A DNA stretch of 64,000 nucleotides from contig NZ_BJVJ01000002.1 of the NCBI RefSeq assembly GCF_007989085.1, forward strand, positions 124,001 through 188,000, given 5' to 3'. The notes under the pieces were generated by a model. It made no database searches. It was given only the letters and a program-made list of their open reading frames with translations, and was not told the DNA's origin. The DNA comes from Pseudonocardia sulfidoxydans NBRC 16205 (GTDB taxonomy: Bacteria > Actinomycetota > Actinomycetes > Mycobacteriales > Pseudonocardiaceae). Made by a program: the position numbers and the translations under genes. Shown in pieces: positions 52,514 through 61,785 of this stretch (positions within the stretch are counted from its first letter, which is position 1; every line of letters starts with the position of its first letter).

Positions 52514-54217
52514 TCAGCCGCAGACCGCGCCGCCGGCCGCGGAGCCGACGAGCTTGATGTACTTGCCGAGCACCCCGGTGCGCAGCTCCGTCTCCCGCGG
52601 TGTCCATTCGGCGCGGCGTCGTTCGAGCTCGTCGTCGTCGACACCGATGTCGAGGGTGCGGGAGGTCATGTCGAGGGTGATGGGGTCGCCGTCGCGGACC
52701 AGCGCGATCGGGCCGCCGTCGGTGGCCTCGGGCGCGATGTGGCCGACGCACAGACCGGTGGTGGCGCCGGAGAAGCGGCCGTCGGTGATGAGCAGGACGT
52801 CCTTGCCCAGTCCGGCGCCCTTGATCATCCCGGTGACGGCGAGCATCTCGCGCATGCCCGGGCCGCCGCGGGGGCCCTCGTAGCGGATGACGACGACGTC
52901 GCCCGCGGTGACGGTGCCGTCGGCGACGGCGTCGAGGGCGCCCTGCTCGCCGTCGAACACCCTGGCGGTGCCGGTGAAGGTGGCCGAGTCGAACCCGGCG
53001 CTCTTGACGACGGCGCCGTCGGGGGCGAGGGAGCCGCGCAGGACGGTGAGCCCGCCGGTGGGGTGGATGGGGTCGGACAGGGCGTGGACGATGGTGCCGT
53101 CGAGGTCGGGCGGGTCGATCTCGGCGAGGTTCTCCGCAACGGTCCGGCCGGTGACGGTCAGGGCGTCGCCGTGGAGCAGCCCGGCGTCGAGCAGCGCCCG
53201 CATGACGACGGGCACGCCGCCGACCTGGTCGACCGACGACATCACGTAGCGCCCGAACGGCTTGACGTCGGCGAGGTGCGGGACGCGGTCGCCGATGCGG
53301 TTGAAGTCGTCGAGGGTGAGCTCGACCTGCGCCTCGTGCGCGATGGCCAGCAGGTGGAGCACGGCGTTGGTGGAGCCGCCGAACGCCATGACGACGGCGA
53401 TGGCGTTCTCGAACGCCTCGCGGGTGAGGATGTCGCGGGCGGTGATGCCGCGGGCGAGCATCCCGATCACGGCCTCGCCCGACGCGCGGGCGGAGCCGTC
53501 GCGGCGCCGGTCGACCGCGGGTGGGCTGGCCGACCCGGGCAGCGCCATCCCGAGCGCCTCGGCCGCGGACGCCATGGTGTTGGCGGTGTACATGCCGCCG
53601 CAGGCGCCCTCGCCGGGGCAGATGTTGCGTTCGATCTCGACGAGCTCGTCGCGGGTGATGAGCCCCTTGATGCAGGCGCCGACGGCCTCGAACGCGTCGG
53701 AGATGTTGACCTCGCGCCCGTCGACGTGCCCGGGCAGGATCGACCCGGCGTAGACGAACACCGACGCGAGGTCGAGACGGGCGGCGGCCATCAGCATGCC
53801 CGGCAGGGACTTGTCGCAGCCGGCGAGCAGGACGGTGCCGTCGAGCCGCTCGGCCTGCACGACGGTCTCGACGGAGTCGGCGATGATCTCGCGGCTGACC
53901 AGCGAGTAGTGCATGCCGACGTGGCCCATGGAGATGCCGTCGGACACCGAGATCGTGCCGAACTCCATCGGGTAGCCACCGGCGCGGTGCACGCCTTCCT
54001 TGGCTGCCTGGGCGAGCCGCTGCAGCGACAGGTTGCAGGGGGTGATCTCGTTCCAGCTGGACGCGATGCCGATCTGGGGCTTGGCGAAGTCGTCGTCGCG
54101 CATCCCGACGGCGCGCAGCATCCCGCGGGCGGCGGTGCGCTCGATGCCGTCGGTGACGTCGCGGCTGCGCGGCTTCAGGTCCTGGGCCGGCGTGAGATCG
54201 GACGTCTGCGAGGTCAT
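52514..54217 (-). CDS. ilvD: Dihydroxy-acid dehydratase
   Basis: 567 residues. IlvD/Edd family with Fe-S cysteine motifs [13 protein letters not shown] and [20 protein letters not shown], plus [17 protein letters not shown], the metal-binding [15 protein letters not shown] and the C-terminal [20 protein letters not shown]. Dehydrates 2,3-dihydroxy-isovalerate and -methylvalerate in valine and isoleucine synthesis. Sequence style is of the biosynthetic branch. Its start overlaps the stop of the upstream MFS gene as ATGA, which is an unusual partner and leaves a sugar-acid dehydratase role open. Confidence 0.95.
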   Translation of the reverse strand: MTSQTSDLTPAQDLKPRSRDVTDGIERTAARGMLRAVGMRDDDFAKPQIGIASSWNEITPCNLSLQRLAQAAKEGVHRAGGYPMEFGTISVSDGISMGHVGMHYSLVSREIIADSVETVVQAERLDGTVLLAGCDKSLPGMLMAAARLDLASVFVYAGSILPGHVDGREVNISDAFEAVGACIKGLITRDELVEIERNICPGEGACGGMYTANTMASAAEALGMALPGSASPPAVDRRRDGSARASGEAVIGMLARGITARDILTREAFENAIAVVMAFGGSTNAVLHLLAIAHEAQVELTLDDFNRIGDRVPHLADVKPFGRYVMSSVDQVGGVPVVMRALLDAGLLHGDALTVTGRTVAENLAEIDPPDLDGTIVHALSDPIHPTGGLTVLRGSLAPDGAVVKSAGFDSATFTGTARVFDGEQGALDAVADGTVTAGDVVVIRYEGPRGGPGMREMLAVTGMIKGAGLGKDVLLITDGRFSGATTGLCVGHIAPEATDGGPIALVRDGDPITLDMTSRTLDIGVDDDELERRRAEWTPRETELRTGVLGKYIKLVGSAAGGAVCG

Positions 54218-55560
54218 TCGCCGCTCCGTGACGTGGTGGGGTGGTCGGGGGCACCCAACCTATCCCCGCGCCCCTGACCCACCGACCGCCGCATGGCGAC
54301 GACCACGACCGCGGACAGCGTCATGAAGCCGGCGACGCACCACATGCCGGCGCGCAGGGACCCGGTGACGTCCTCGAGCCAGCCGGTCAGGTAGGGGCCG
54401 ACGAAGCCGCTGAGGTTGCCGAAGGAGTTGATCAGTGCGATGCCGGCGGCGGCGCCGACGCCGGTGAGGAACGTCGACGGCAGCTGCCAGATCACCGGGA
54501 TGGCCGCGAACACCCCGCACGCGCAGACGGTGACCGCGGCGATGACCAGCAACGGCGAGTCCAGGTAGAGGGCGACGGCCACCGCGACCGCCCCGACGAG
54601 CACCGGCACCGCGACGTGCCCGACCCGCTCCCCCGTCCGGTCCGAGTGCCGCGCCACCAGCACCATCACGACCGACGCCACCGCGTACGGGATGGCCGTG
54701 ATCAGCCCGATCTGCAGGCCCGAGAGCGAGCCTTCGAGCTCGTCGACGACCTGCGGCAGGAAGAACGCCAGCACGTAGAGGCCGAACACCACGCCGAAGT
54801 AGACGACTGACAGGGCCACCACCCGCCCGTCGCGCAGCGCGGCCGCCAGCCCGGGCCCGTGCGGCACCTCGGCCTCGTCCTCGCGCGCGACGGTCTCCTC
54901 GAGAGCGCTCGACTCGGCCTTCGACAGCCAGCGCGCGTCGTGGGGCCGGTCGGGCAGCACGAACAGCACGACGATGCCGAGCAGCAGCGCCGGGATGCCC
55001 TCGACGAAGAACATGAACCGCCACCCGGCGTCGAAACCGAGGACCCCCTCGCCGTTGTCGATCAGCAGCCCCGACAGCGGCCCGCCGACGACCGACGACA
55101 GCGGCACCGCCAGGAAGAACAGGGCCACGACCTTCGCCCGCTGCACCCGCGGGAACCAGTAGGTCAGGTAGAGGATGATGCCGGGGAAGAAGCCCGCCTC
55201 GGCGAACCCGAGCAGGAACCGCACGACGTAGAAGCTGATCGGGCCCTGCACGAACGCCGTCGCCGACGCGATGATCCCCCAGGTGATCATGATGCGGGCG
55301 ATCCAGAGCCGGGCGCCGACGCGGTGCAGGATGACGTTGCTCGGCACCTCGAAGAAGAAGTAGCCGACGAAGAACAGCCCGGCGCCCAGCCCGTAGGCGG
55401 TCGCCGAGAGGCCCAGGTCGGGGCGCATCGTCACCGACGCGAACCCGACGTTGACCCGGTCGACGTAGTTGAGCAGGTAGCACAGCCCCAGCAACGGCAG
55501 CAGCCGCCACATCGCCTTGCGGACCGCACCCGACACGGGCGCGGACTCCGGTGCGGACAC
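54214..55560 (-). CDS. MFS transporter, anion:cation symporter (ACS) type
   Basis: 448 residues from GTG 55560, preceded by GGAGGTGG. Twelve membrane segments; [70 protein letters not shown] is the ACS signature region (tartrate, hexuronate, phthalate-type carriers). Takes up an organic acid anion with a cation; substrate unknown. Translationally coupled to ilvD, which hints that the dehydratase might act on the imported acid. Confidence 0.92.
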   Translation of the reverse strand: MSAPESAPVSGAVRKAMWRLLPLLGLCYLLNYVDRVNVGFASVTMRPDLGLSATAYGLGAGLFFVGYFFFEVPSNVILHRVGARLWIARIMITWGIIASATAFVQGPISFYVVRFLLGFAEAGFFPGIILYLTYWFPRVQRAKVVALFFLAVPLSSVVGGPLSGLLIDNGEGVLGFDAGWRFMFFVEGIPALLLGIVVLFVLPDRPHDARWLSKAESSALEETVAREDEAEVPHGPGLAAALRDGRVVALSVVYFGVVFGLYVLAFFLPQVVDELEGSLSGLQIGLITAIPYAVASVVMVLVARHSDRTGERVGHVAVPVLVGAVAVAVALYLDSPLLVIAAVTVCACGVFAAIPVIWQLPSTFLTGVGAAAGIALINSFGNLSGFVGPYLTGWLEDVTGSLRAGMWCVAGFMTLSAVVVVAMRRSVGQGRGDRLGAPDHPTTSRSGE

Positions 55561-55760
55561 CCCGACCACCTCCAGGCGCCACCCCGGCGCGGCGCCCTGC
55601 GGTCCTACCCCGGGGGATCGCCGCCCACAACTCGGGACGGACCGCCCGAACACCCCTCCCGGGACTGTCGACGGGGTACCGGACCACCCCGGCGCGTCGC
55701 CGTCACTTGGTCGGGACCGTTCGTCGGCCGTCGCGGACGACACGTCGGGAAAGGACGTAC

Positions 55761-55871
55761 ATGGGCGAGCACAGCACACGGCGTGCCCCGCGGCTGCGGG
55801 GCCCGGCACGCGCCGGTGCACTGGTCGGAGCCGTGGTCGTGGCGGCGAGGGCGGCGGTCCAGGTGCACTGA
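55761..55871 (+). CDS. Possible 36-residue basic, hydrophobic peptide
   Basis: ATG 55761 is preceded by GGGAAAGGA (55748-55756), a strong ribosome binding site at good spacing. The product starts MGEHSTRRAPRLRGPAR and ends in a hydrophobic Ala/Val stretch (AGALVGAVVVAARAAVQVH). A hairpin terminator follows 18 bp after the stop. Could be a small membrane peptide or a leader. Not recognised. Confidence 0.4.
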   Translation: MGEHSTRRAPRLRGPARAGALVGAVVVAARAAVQVH

Positions 55872-55889
55872 CACCTGGCGGTGCAACAG

Positions 55890-55926
55890 CGACGGCCGGC
55901 TCCGGGAACCCCGGAACCGGCCGTCG
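55890..55926. terminator. Bidirectional hairpin terminator
   Basis: Arms CGACGGCCGG (55890-55899) and CCGGCCGTCG (55917-55926) with an inner TCCGGG / CCCCGGA stem. 16 bp beyond the DEAD-box helicase stop at 55942, and shared by the small plus-strand frame. Confidence 0.7.
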
Positions 55927-55941
55927 TGTCGTACGTGGTGG

Positions 55942-57918
55942 CTACGAACGCGCCTCGGCGCGGTCGCGGCGCACGTTGGCGCGCCGGCCCTTCAGCGTGG
56001 TCACGCCGCGCAGGGACCGCAGCACGTCGTCGGCGGCGTGCTCGGGCACCTCCACCAGCGCGTGACGCTCGTGGATCTGGATGGCACCGATGTCGCGGCC
56101 CGACAGGCGCGACTCGTTGGCGAGCGCACCCACGATGTCCTGCGGACGGACACCCGCGGCGCGACCGGCGGAGACGAACAGCCGGGTCGTGCCCGCCCGG
56201 GGCGGACGCGGGCCCTGGCCGCGGCTGCCACCGAACTCGCGGTCGCGGCGGCCACCCGGGCCGCCCCGGCCGTCGCGGTCGCGGCGACCCTCGCGGGGCG
56301 CCCCCACCACGGGGATGTCGATCTCGTCCTCGGGGGCACCGGAGACGTCACGGGCGATGCGGACCGCCGCGGCGGCGACCTCGATCGCGTCGAACTCGCC
56401 CGCCAGGGCGGCGATCATAGCGGCCACACCGTCGTCGGCACCGCGGCCGGCGGTCGCGCGGTCGGCCAGCAGCCGCTCGCGCAGCGCCGCCTTGGTGCGC
56501 TCCACGCGGGAGGCGGCCAGGTCGGCGACCGTCGGCACCGGCGCGACCGGCACCGGGGTGCCGGTGAGGCGCTCGATGTTGCGCAGGTGGCGCACCGACG
56601 CGGGCGCCACCAGCGTGATCGCCACACCCTCGCGCCCCGCGCGGCCGACCCGGCCGATGCGGTGCACGTAGGACTCGGGCGACTTCGGCACGTCGTGGTT
56701 CACCACGTGGGTGAGCGTGTCGATGTCGAGGCCGCGGGCCGCGACGTCGGTGGCGACGAGCAGGTCGGTCCGCCCGTTGCGCAGCCGGTCGACGACGCGG
56801 GTGCGGTGCTCCTGGTCCATGCCGCCGTGCAGCGCCTCGGCACGCAGGCCGCGGCCGGTGAGGGCCTCGGTCACGGCGTCGACGTCGGCGCGGGTGCGGC
56901 AGAACACGATGGCCGCGGTCGGCCGCTCCAGCTCCAGGATGCGGCCCAGCGCCGCCGTGGTGTGGGTGCGCGGCACCATGTACGCGGTCTGGCGGACCCG
57001 GGGCGCCTCGCCCTCGGGCACCTCCTCGCGCTGGATGCGCACCATCACCGGGTCGGTGAGGTAGGTGCGGGCGAGCATCTCGATGCGCCGCGGCATGGTG
57101 GCCGAGAACAGGACGGCCTGCCGGGTGTCCGGGGTGGACTGCAGGATCGTCTCGATGTCCTCGACGAAGCCCATGTCGAGCATCTCGTCGGCCTCGTCGA
57201 GGACGACGACCTCGATCTGGTCGAGGCTCAGCGCACCGCGGTTGATCAGGTCGATCGCACGGCCCGGGGTGGCGACGACGATGTCGACGCCACGCTTGAG
57301 CGCACCGAGCTGCGGGCCGATCGGGGCGCCGCCGTAGACGGCGAGCACCCGCGCGCGGACACCCTTGCCGTAGCGGGCGACGGCCTCGGTGACCTGCATC
57401 GCGAGCTCACGCGTCGGGGCCAGCACGAGCCCGAGCGGCGCGGCGCCGCGGTGGCCGGAGCGGCCCTCGGCGAGGCGCTGCAGCATCGGCAGCGCGAACG
57501 CCGCCGTCTTGCCGGTGCCGGTGGCGGCCTGACCGATGAGGTCGCGCCCGTCGATCAGGGACGGGATGGCCTCGGCCTGGATGGGGCTGGGGCGCTCGTA
57601 GCCGAGCTCGTCGATCGCGCGCTGGATCGCCGGCGCGAGGCCGAGGTCGGCGAAGCGGACACCGCCCTCGTCGTCGGAGTCGGCATCGGAGTCGGCATCG
57701 CCGCTGTCGTCGGCGTCGGCGCTGTCGGCAGCATCGGCGCCGCTGTCGTCGGCGTCGCCGTCGTCAGCGGAGTCGGCGGGGTCGGTCACGTCGTCGAGGT
57801 CGGTCTCGTCGGTCGACGAGAGCTCCTCGACGGAGTCGATCTCGGCCGCCAGCGCGGCGTCGTCGAGCTCGGGGGTCTCGGGGTTGTCATTCTCGGGCAG
57901 GTCGAGCAGGGTAGTCAC
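55942..57918 (-). CDS. DEAD-box ATP-dependent RNA helicase (DeaD/CsdA type)
   Basis: 658 residues from GTG 57918, with AGAGGA six bases upstream. Residues 20-85 are an Asp/Ser/Ala-rich acidic stretch (repeated DADDSG-like units). Helicase core: Q motif FADLGL...YERPSPIQ, AATGTGKTAAF, APTRELAMQ, VLDEADEMLDMGF, FSATMP, and HRIGRVGRAG. The C-terminus has a Arg/Gly-rich spacer (REGRRDRDGRGGPGGRRDREFGG) and a DbpA-type RNA-binding domain ([47 protein letters not shown]). Acts in ribosome assembly or mRNA decay, often at low temperature. Confidence 0.95.
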   Translation of the reverse strand: MTTLLDLPENDNPETPELDDAALAAEIDSVEELSSTDETDLDDVTDPADSADDGDADDSGADAADSADADDSGDADSDADSDDEGGVRFADLGLAPAIQRAIDELGYERPSPIQAEAIPSLIDGRDLIGQAATGTGKTAAFALPMLQRLAEGRSGHRGAAPLGLVLAPTRELAMQVTEAVARYGKGVRARVLAVYGGAPIGPQLGALKRGVDIVVATPGRAIDLINRGALSLDQIEVVVLDEADEMLDMGFVEDIETILQSTPDTRQAVLFSATMPRRIEMLARTYLTDPVMVRIQREEVPEGEAPRVRQTAYMVPRTHTTAALGRILELERPTAAIVFCRTRADVDAVTEALTGRGLRAEALHGGMDQEHRTRVVDRLRNGRTDLLVATDVAARGLDIDTLTHVVNHDVPKSPESYVHRIGRVGRAGREGVAITLVAPASVRHLRNIERLTGTPVPVAPVPTVADLAASRVERTKAALRERLLADRATAGRGADDGVAAMIAALAGEFDAIEVAAAAVRIARDVSGAPEDEIDIPVVGAPREGRRDRDGRGGPGGRRDREFGGSRGQGPRPPRAGTTRLFVSAGRAAGVRPQDIVGALANESRLSGRDIGAIQIHERHALVEVPEHAADDVLRSLRGVTTLKGRRANVRRDRAEARS

Positions 57919-58160
57919 ACACGTCCTCTGTCGCGGCAGGTGAGCGCGTCCCGTTCTGGACGCGGGCACTCACGGAGATCTCTCACGGAAGCCCGCGGGG
58001 CCCTGCGGCGTACATGCATACGTGGACCATCTGGGGCTCTCGGACCGCCGCATTGCAGCGGACCGACGCATCAGTGTCCCATGCCGTCGTCCCGACGATC
58101 ACGCCGGGGCCGGGTCTCGCCGGTCACGTGGGGTTCCGACCTTCCCAACGCCGCGCCACG

Positions 58161-58244
58161 CCGCGCTGTTCCCGAGGCGAGCCGTGCTGTTCCCGACGGG
58201 TGCCGTGCTGTTCCCGACGGGGCCCGGGCTGTTCCCGGCCGGTG
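58161..58244. repeat. Four 21-bp tandem repeats
   Basis: Core CTGTTCCCG in each unit (58161, 58182, 58203, 58224), flanked by CCG and a GACGGG-like end. The central two units differ at two positions only. Directly next to the tex terminator. Confidence 0.75.
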
Positions 58245-58276
58245 CCGGGTGTCGGTGACGGATCACCGACACCCGG
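58245..58276 (-). terminator. Hairpin terminator of tex
   Basis: Perfect 14-bp arms CCGGGTGTCGGTGA and TCACCGACACCCGG around CGGA, 15 bp beyond the tex stop. No U tract. Confidence 0.75.
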
Positions 58277-58291
58277 CCCACCCGCTGTCGG

Positions 58292-60790
58292 CTACTTGTT
58301 GCCGAAGCCCGCGCGGCGCAGCGCGTCGGCCATCGCGTTGTTGGCCGGCTCCTGGCGCGGACGCGACTGCCCCCCGCGCTGGTTGCCGCGCTGGTTGCCG
58401 CCGCCCTGGCCGCCGCCACGCCCGCCCTGCTTGTCGCCGCGGCGGTCGCCACCCCTGTTGTCGCCGCGCCGGTCGCCGCCCGTGTTGTCGCCGCGCCGGT
58501 CACCGCCCGGTCGGCCGCGGTCGTGACCGCCGCGACCGCCACGCTCGCCGCCCTCGCGGCGCTCCCCGTCGCCGCCGCGGCGCCCGCCGGTGCGGCCGGC
58601 GCCGGGCTCGTCGTCCAGACGCAGGGTGAGCGAGATGCGCTTGCGCGCCTCGTCGACGTCGAGCACCTTCACCCGCACGACGTCGCCGGACTTGACGACC
58701 TCCCGCGGGTCGGAGACGAAGCTCGTCGACATCGCCGAGACGTGCACGAGCCCGTCCTGGTGGACACCCACGTCGACGAACGCGCCGAACGCGGCGACGT
58801 TGGTGACCACGCCCTCCAGCAGCATCCCCGGCTTCAGGTCGGCGATCTTGTGGACGCCCTCGGCGAAGGTCGCGGTCCGGAACGCCGGACGCGGGTCGCG
58901 TCCCGGCTTCTCCAGCTCGGCGAGGATGTCGGTGACGGTGGGCAGGCCGAACGTGTCGTCGACGAACCGCTTGGGCTGCAACGTCTTCAGTGTTCCGGCG
59001 TTGCCGATGAGCTCACCGATCGACACCTTCGCCGCGTCGACCATGCGGCGCACCACCGGGTAGGCCTCGGGGTGCACGCCGGAGACGTCGAGGGGCTCGT
59101 CGCCGCCGCGGATGCGCAGGAAGCCCGCGCACTGCTCGAACGCCTTCGGGCCCAGGCGCGGCACGTCGGACAGCGCGGTGCGGGTGCGGAACGGGCCGTT
59201 GGCGTCACGGTGGGCGACGATCGCGACGGCCAGCGACTCGCTGATGCCCGACACCCGGCGCAGCAGCGGCGCCGACGCCGAGTTGAGGTCGACACCGACG
59301 GCGTTCACACAGTCCTCGACGACGGCGTCGAGCGAGCGCGACAGCGACGAGTCGGGCAGGTCGTGCTGGTACTGGCCGACGCCGATCGACTTCGGCTCGA
59401 TCTTCACCAGCTCCGCGAGCGGGTCCTGCAGCCGGCGCGCGATGGAGACGGCGCCGCGGATCGAGACGTCGAGGTCGGGCAGCTCGGCCGAGGCGTAGGC
59501 CGACGCCGAGTACACCGACGCGCCCGCCTCGCTGACCATGACCTTCGTGAGCTTGAGCCCCGGGTTGGCGGCGATGAGCTCGCCGGCCAGGGCGTCGGTC
59601 TCGCGGGAGGCGGTGCCGTTGCCGATCGCGACGAGCTCGACGTCGTGGGCCGTGGCGAGCCGGGTCAGCGTCGCGAGCGAGCCCTTCTTGTCGTTGCGCG
59701 GGGCGTGCGGGTAGATCGTGTCGGTGGCGACGACCTTGCCCGTCGCGTCGACGACCGCGACCTTCACCCCGGTGCGCAGGCCCGGATCGAGCCCCATGGT
59801 GGCGCGGGTGCCGGCGGGCGCGGCGAGCAGCAGGTCGCGCAGGTTGGCCGCGAAGACGCCGATGGCGCCCTCCTCGGCGGCGGTGCGCAGCCGGACCCGG
59901 ATGTCGATGCCCAGGTGCAGCAGGATGCGGGTGCGCCAGGCCCAGCGGACGACGTCGGAGAGCCACTTGTCGGCGGGCCGGCCCTCGTCGGCGATGCCGA
60001 AGTTGGCGGCGATGCGGCGTTCGTACTCGGTGGGGACGCCCGGCTCGGCCGGTTCGGCGGCGGGCTCCAGCGTGACGTCGAGCGCCTCCTCCTTCTCCCC
60101 GCGGAACACGGCGAGGATCCGGTGGCTGGGCAGCGAGGTGAAGTCCTCGGAGAACGCGAAGTAGTCGGAGAACTTGGCCGCGGCGGGGTCGTTCTCCTTG
60201 CCCTCGCGGACGGTGGTGACGAGCCGGCCCTGGTTCCACATCCGCTCGCGCAGGCCGCCGATGAGGTCGGCGTCCTCGGCGAAGCGCTCGACGAGGATCG
60301 AGCGGGCGCCCTCGAGCGCGGCCGCGGCGTCGGCGACCTCACCGGTGACGTAGGGCTCGGCGGTGGCGGTGGGGTCGAGCGACGGGTCGGCCAGCAGCGC
60401 GTCGGCGAGCGGTTCGAGGCCCTGCTCGCGGGCGATCATGGCCTTGGTGCGGCGCTTGGGCTTGTAGGGCAGGTAGATGTCCTCGAGCCGGGCCTTGGAG
60501 TCGGCGGCGAGGATGCGGGCCTCGAGGGCCTCGTCGAGCTTGCCCTGCGAGCGGATTGACTCCAGGACCGCCTCGCGGCGCTCCTCGAGCTCGCGCAGGT
60601 ACCGCAGCCGCTCCTCGAGGGTGCGCAGCTGCGCGTCGTCGAGGGCGCCCGTGGCCTCCTTGCGGTAGCGGGCGATGAAGGGGACGGTCGATCCGCCGTC
60701 GAGGAGGTCCACCGCGGCGGTGACCTGGTGCGGGCGCACGCCGAGCTCGTCGGCGATCCGCTGCTGTACCGAAGCTGCCTTGTCCGTCAC
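58292..60790 (-). CDS. tex: Tex-family S1 RNA-binding transcription accessory protein with Arg/Gly-rich tail
   Basis: 832 residues. Tex N-terminal helical domain ([48 protein letters not shown]), YqgF-like domain with [16 protein letters not shown], helix-hairpin-helix region with [32 protein letters not shown], and S1 domain [37 protein letters not shown]. The last about 100 residues are a [12 protein letters not shown] repeat tail ending [16 protein letters not shown]. Tex proteins bind RNA/DNA and affect transcription and virulence genes. The RGG tail probably adds RNA affinity. Confidence 0.95.
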   Translation of the reverse strand: MTDKAASVQQRIADELGVRPHQVTAAVDLLDGGSTVPFIARYRKEATGALDDAQLRTLEERLRYLRELEERREAVLESIRSQGKLDEALEARILAADSKARLEDIYLPYKPKRRTKAMIAREQGLEPLADALLADPSLDPTATAEPYVTGEVADAAAALEGARSILVERFAEDADLIGGLRERMWNQGRLVTTVREGKENDPAAAKFSDYFAFSEDFTSLPSHRILAVFRGEKEEALDVTLEPAAEPAEPGVPTEYERRIAANFGIADEGRPADKWLSDVVRWAWRTRILLHLGIDIRVRLRTAAEEGAIGVFAANLRDLLLAAPAGTRATMGLDPGLRTGVKVAVVDATGKVVATDTIYPHAPRNDKKGSLATLTRLATAHDVELVAIGNGTASRETDALAGELIAANPGLKLTKVMVSEAGASVYSASAYASAELPDLDVSIRGAVSIARRLQDPLAELVKIEPKSIGVGQYQHDLPDSSLSRSLDAVVEDCVNAVGVDLNSASAPLLRRVSGISESLAVAIVAHRDANGPFRTRTALSDVPRLGPKAFEQCAGFLRIRGGDEPLDVSGVHPEAYPVVRRMVDAAKVSIGELIGNAGTLKTLQPKRFVDDTFGLPTVTDILAELEKPGRDPRPAFRTATFAEGVHKIADLKPGMLLEGVVTNVAAFGAFVDVGVHQDGLVHVSAMSTSFVSDPREVVKSGDVVRVKVLDVDEARKRISLTLRLDDEPGAGRTGGRRGGDGERREGGERGGRGGHDRGRPGGDRRGDNTGGDRRGDNRGGDRRGDKQGGRGGGQGGGNQRGNQRGGQSRPRQEPANNAMADALRRAGFGNK

Positions 60791-60858
60791 CCGACCATCG
60801 TCGCGAACCGGGCGACGAGGGCCGCCGCCGGGTCACCCCTTTCGACCGGGACCAGCCT

Positions 60859-60898
60859 GTGCGTGGCGATGGTCGCCCTAGCGACCATCGCCACGCAC
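60859..60898. repeat. Family A palindrome, copy 3
   Basis: 40 bp, perfect 18-bp arms GTGCGTGGCGATGGTCGC and GCGACCATCGCCACGCAC around CCTA. Five bases beyond the stop of the dehydratase gene. Confidence 0.85.
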
Positions 60899-60903
60899 GA
60901 CCC

Positions 60904-61773
60904 TCACGCGAACCGGACCGTGCCGGTGATCGACGGCGGGCCGTCGGCGGTGCCCGCGGCGAGGTCCGCGGTGTCCGAGTCGCCGGCGCCCGGGCCCCCC
61001 GCGGCCAGGACCGGCGTACCGGCGAACGCGGGGGCCCGCAGCCGGTACTCGAAGGACCGGACCGTCCTGTCGGGGGCGTGCCGGCGCGGCAGCTCCAGCA
61101 GCAGCAACGCCAGCAGCGGGCCGTGCACCACCAGCCCGGGGAAGCCCTCGACCTGCGTGACGTACGGGAAGTCGTGATGGATGCGGTGGGCGTTGTAGGT
61201 CAGCGCGCTGAACCGGAAGAGCATGACCCCGTCGGGGTCCAGCCGCGCCGTCCACGGGCCGTCGGCGGTGTGCGGCCCGGGTTCCGACGCCACCGGTGCC
61301 GCGGCGCCACGCGCCTGGCCCGGCTTCTGCTGCCGGTAGACGAGGTCCTCCTCCTCGGTGAGCAGCAGGTCGCCCGCGGACCGGAACTCGTGGCGCACCG
61401 TCACGAACAGCATGTCGCCGCTGCGCCCCGACTTCGGCGTCATCGACGCGATCGCGCTGCGGCGTACCACCTCGTCGCCGACGCGGACCGGGGCGTGCCA
61501 CTCCACGCGACCCCCGGCGAACATCCGCCGGCGGTCCGGGATCGGCGGCAGGAAGTGCGACTCGCGGACGTGCCCGTCCTCCCCCAGCTCGTGCTGGGCG
61601 GCCCGCTCGAGGAAGTGGAACCGGTGCCACAGCGGCGGCAGGACACCGTCCTCGACGGGTGCGGGCTGGTCGAGCAGGTCGGCAAAGCTGTGCGCCGACC
61701 AGGCGCCGATCCGGTCGGTCTCCTCGACGGGCCCGGGTGCCCAGTCCGCGACGTACTGCGCGAGTGCTGCCAT
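60904..61773 (-). CDS. FAS1-like / HTD2-type acyl dehydratase
   Basis: 289 residues. Double hot-dog protein: N-terminal MaoC-like half with PLWHRFHFLERAAQHELGEDGH, ESHFLPPIPDRRRMFAGGRVEWHAPVRVGDEVVRRS; C-terminal half with MLFRFSALTYNAHRIHHDFPYVTQVEGFPGLVVHGPLLALLLLEL, where the YNAHRIHHD and VVHGP elements carry the hydratase His/Asp. Likely hydrates or dehydrates an acyl thioester, as in the mesaconyl-C4-CoA hydratase or mycolate HTD2 groups. Last gene of a run with the RNA methyltransferase, 12 bp apart. Confidence 0.9.
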   Translation of the reverse strand: MAALAQYVADWAPGPVEETDRIGAWSAHSFADLLDQPAPVEDGVLPPLWHRFHFLERAAQHELGEDGHVRESHFLPPIPDRRRMFAGGRVEWHAPVRVGDEVVRRSAIASMTPKSGRSGDMLFVTVRHEFRSAGDLLLTEEEDLVYRQQKPGQARGAAAPVASEPGPHTADGPWTARLDPDGVMLFRFSALTYNAHRIHHDFPYVTQVEGFPGLVVHGPLLALLLLELPRRHAPDRTVRSFEYRLRAPAFAGTPVLAAGGPGAGDSDTADLAAGTADGPPSITGTVRFA

Positions 61774-61785
61774 TCCCCGGTTCTA

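Larger units (their letters stand above)
55561..55941. other. 380-bp intergenic region with a possible small gene and a terminator
   Basis: Contains the 36-codon frame at 55761-55871 and the hairpin 55890-55926. Between 55561 and 55740 I see nothing definite. Confidence 0.5.
57919..58291. other. 373-bp intergenic region with a tandem repeat and a terminator
   Basis: Holds four 21-bp repeats (58161-58244) and a hairpin (58245-58276). The part next to 57918 is the leader or promoter of the DEAD-box gene, with no clear motif. Confidence 0.55.

Noticed and set aside
58014..58526. Plus-strand gene over the 21-bp repeats and the tex 3' end
   Set aside because: Low-complexity Pro/Arg translation, overlaps tex and its terminator, no ribosome binding site.
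54859..58629. A 1256-codon open frame on the plus strand
   Set aside because: Runs antisense to the MFS, DEAD-box and tex genes, whose motifs are unmistakable; high GC keeps opposite frames open.
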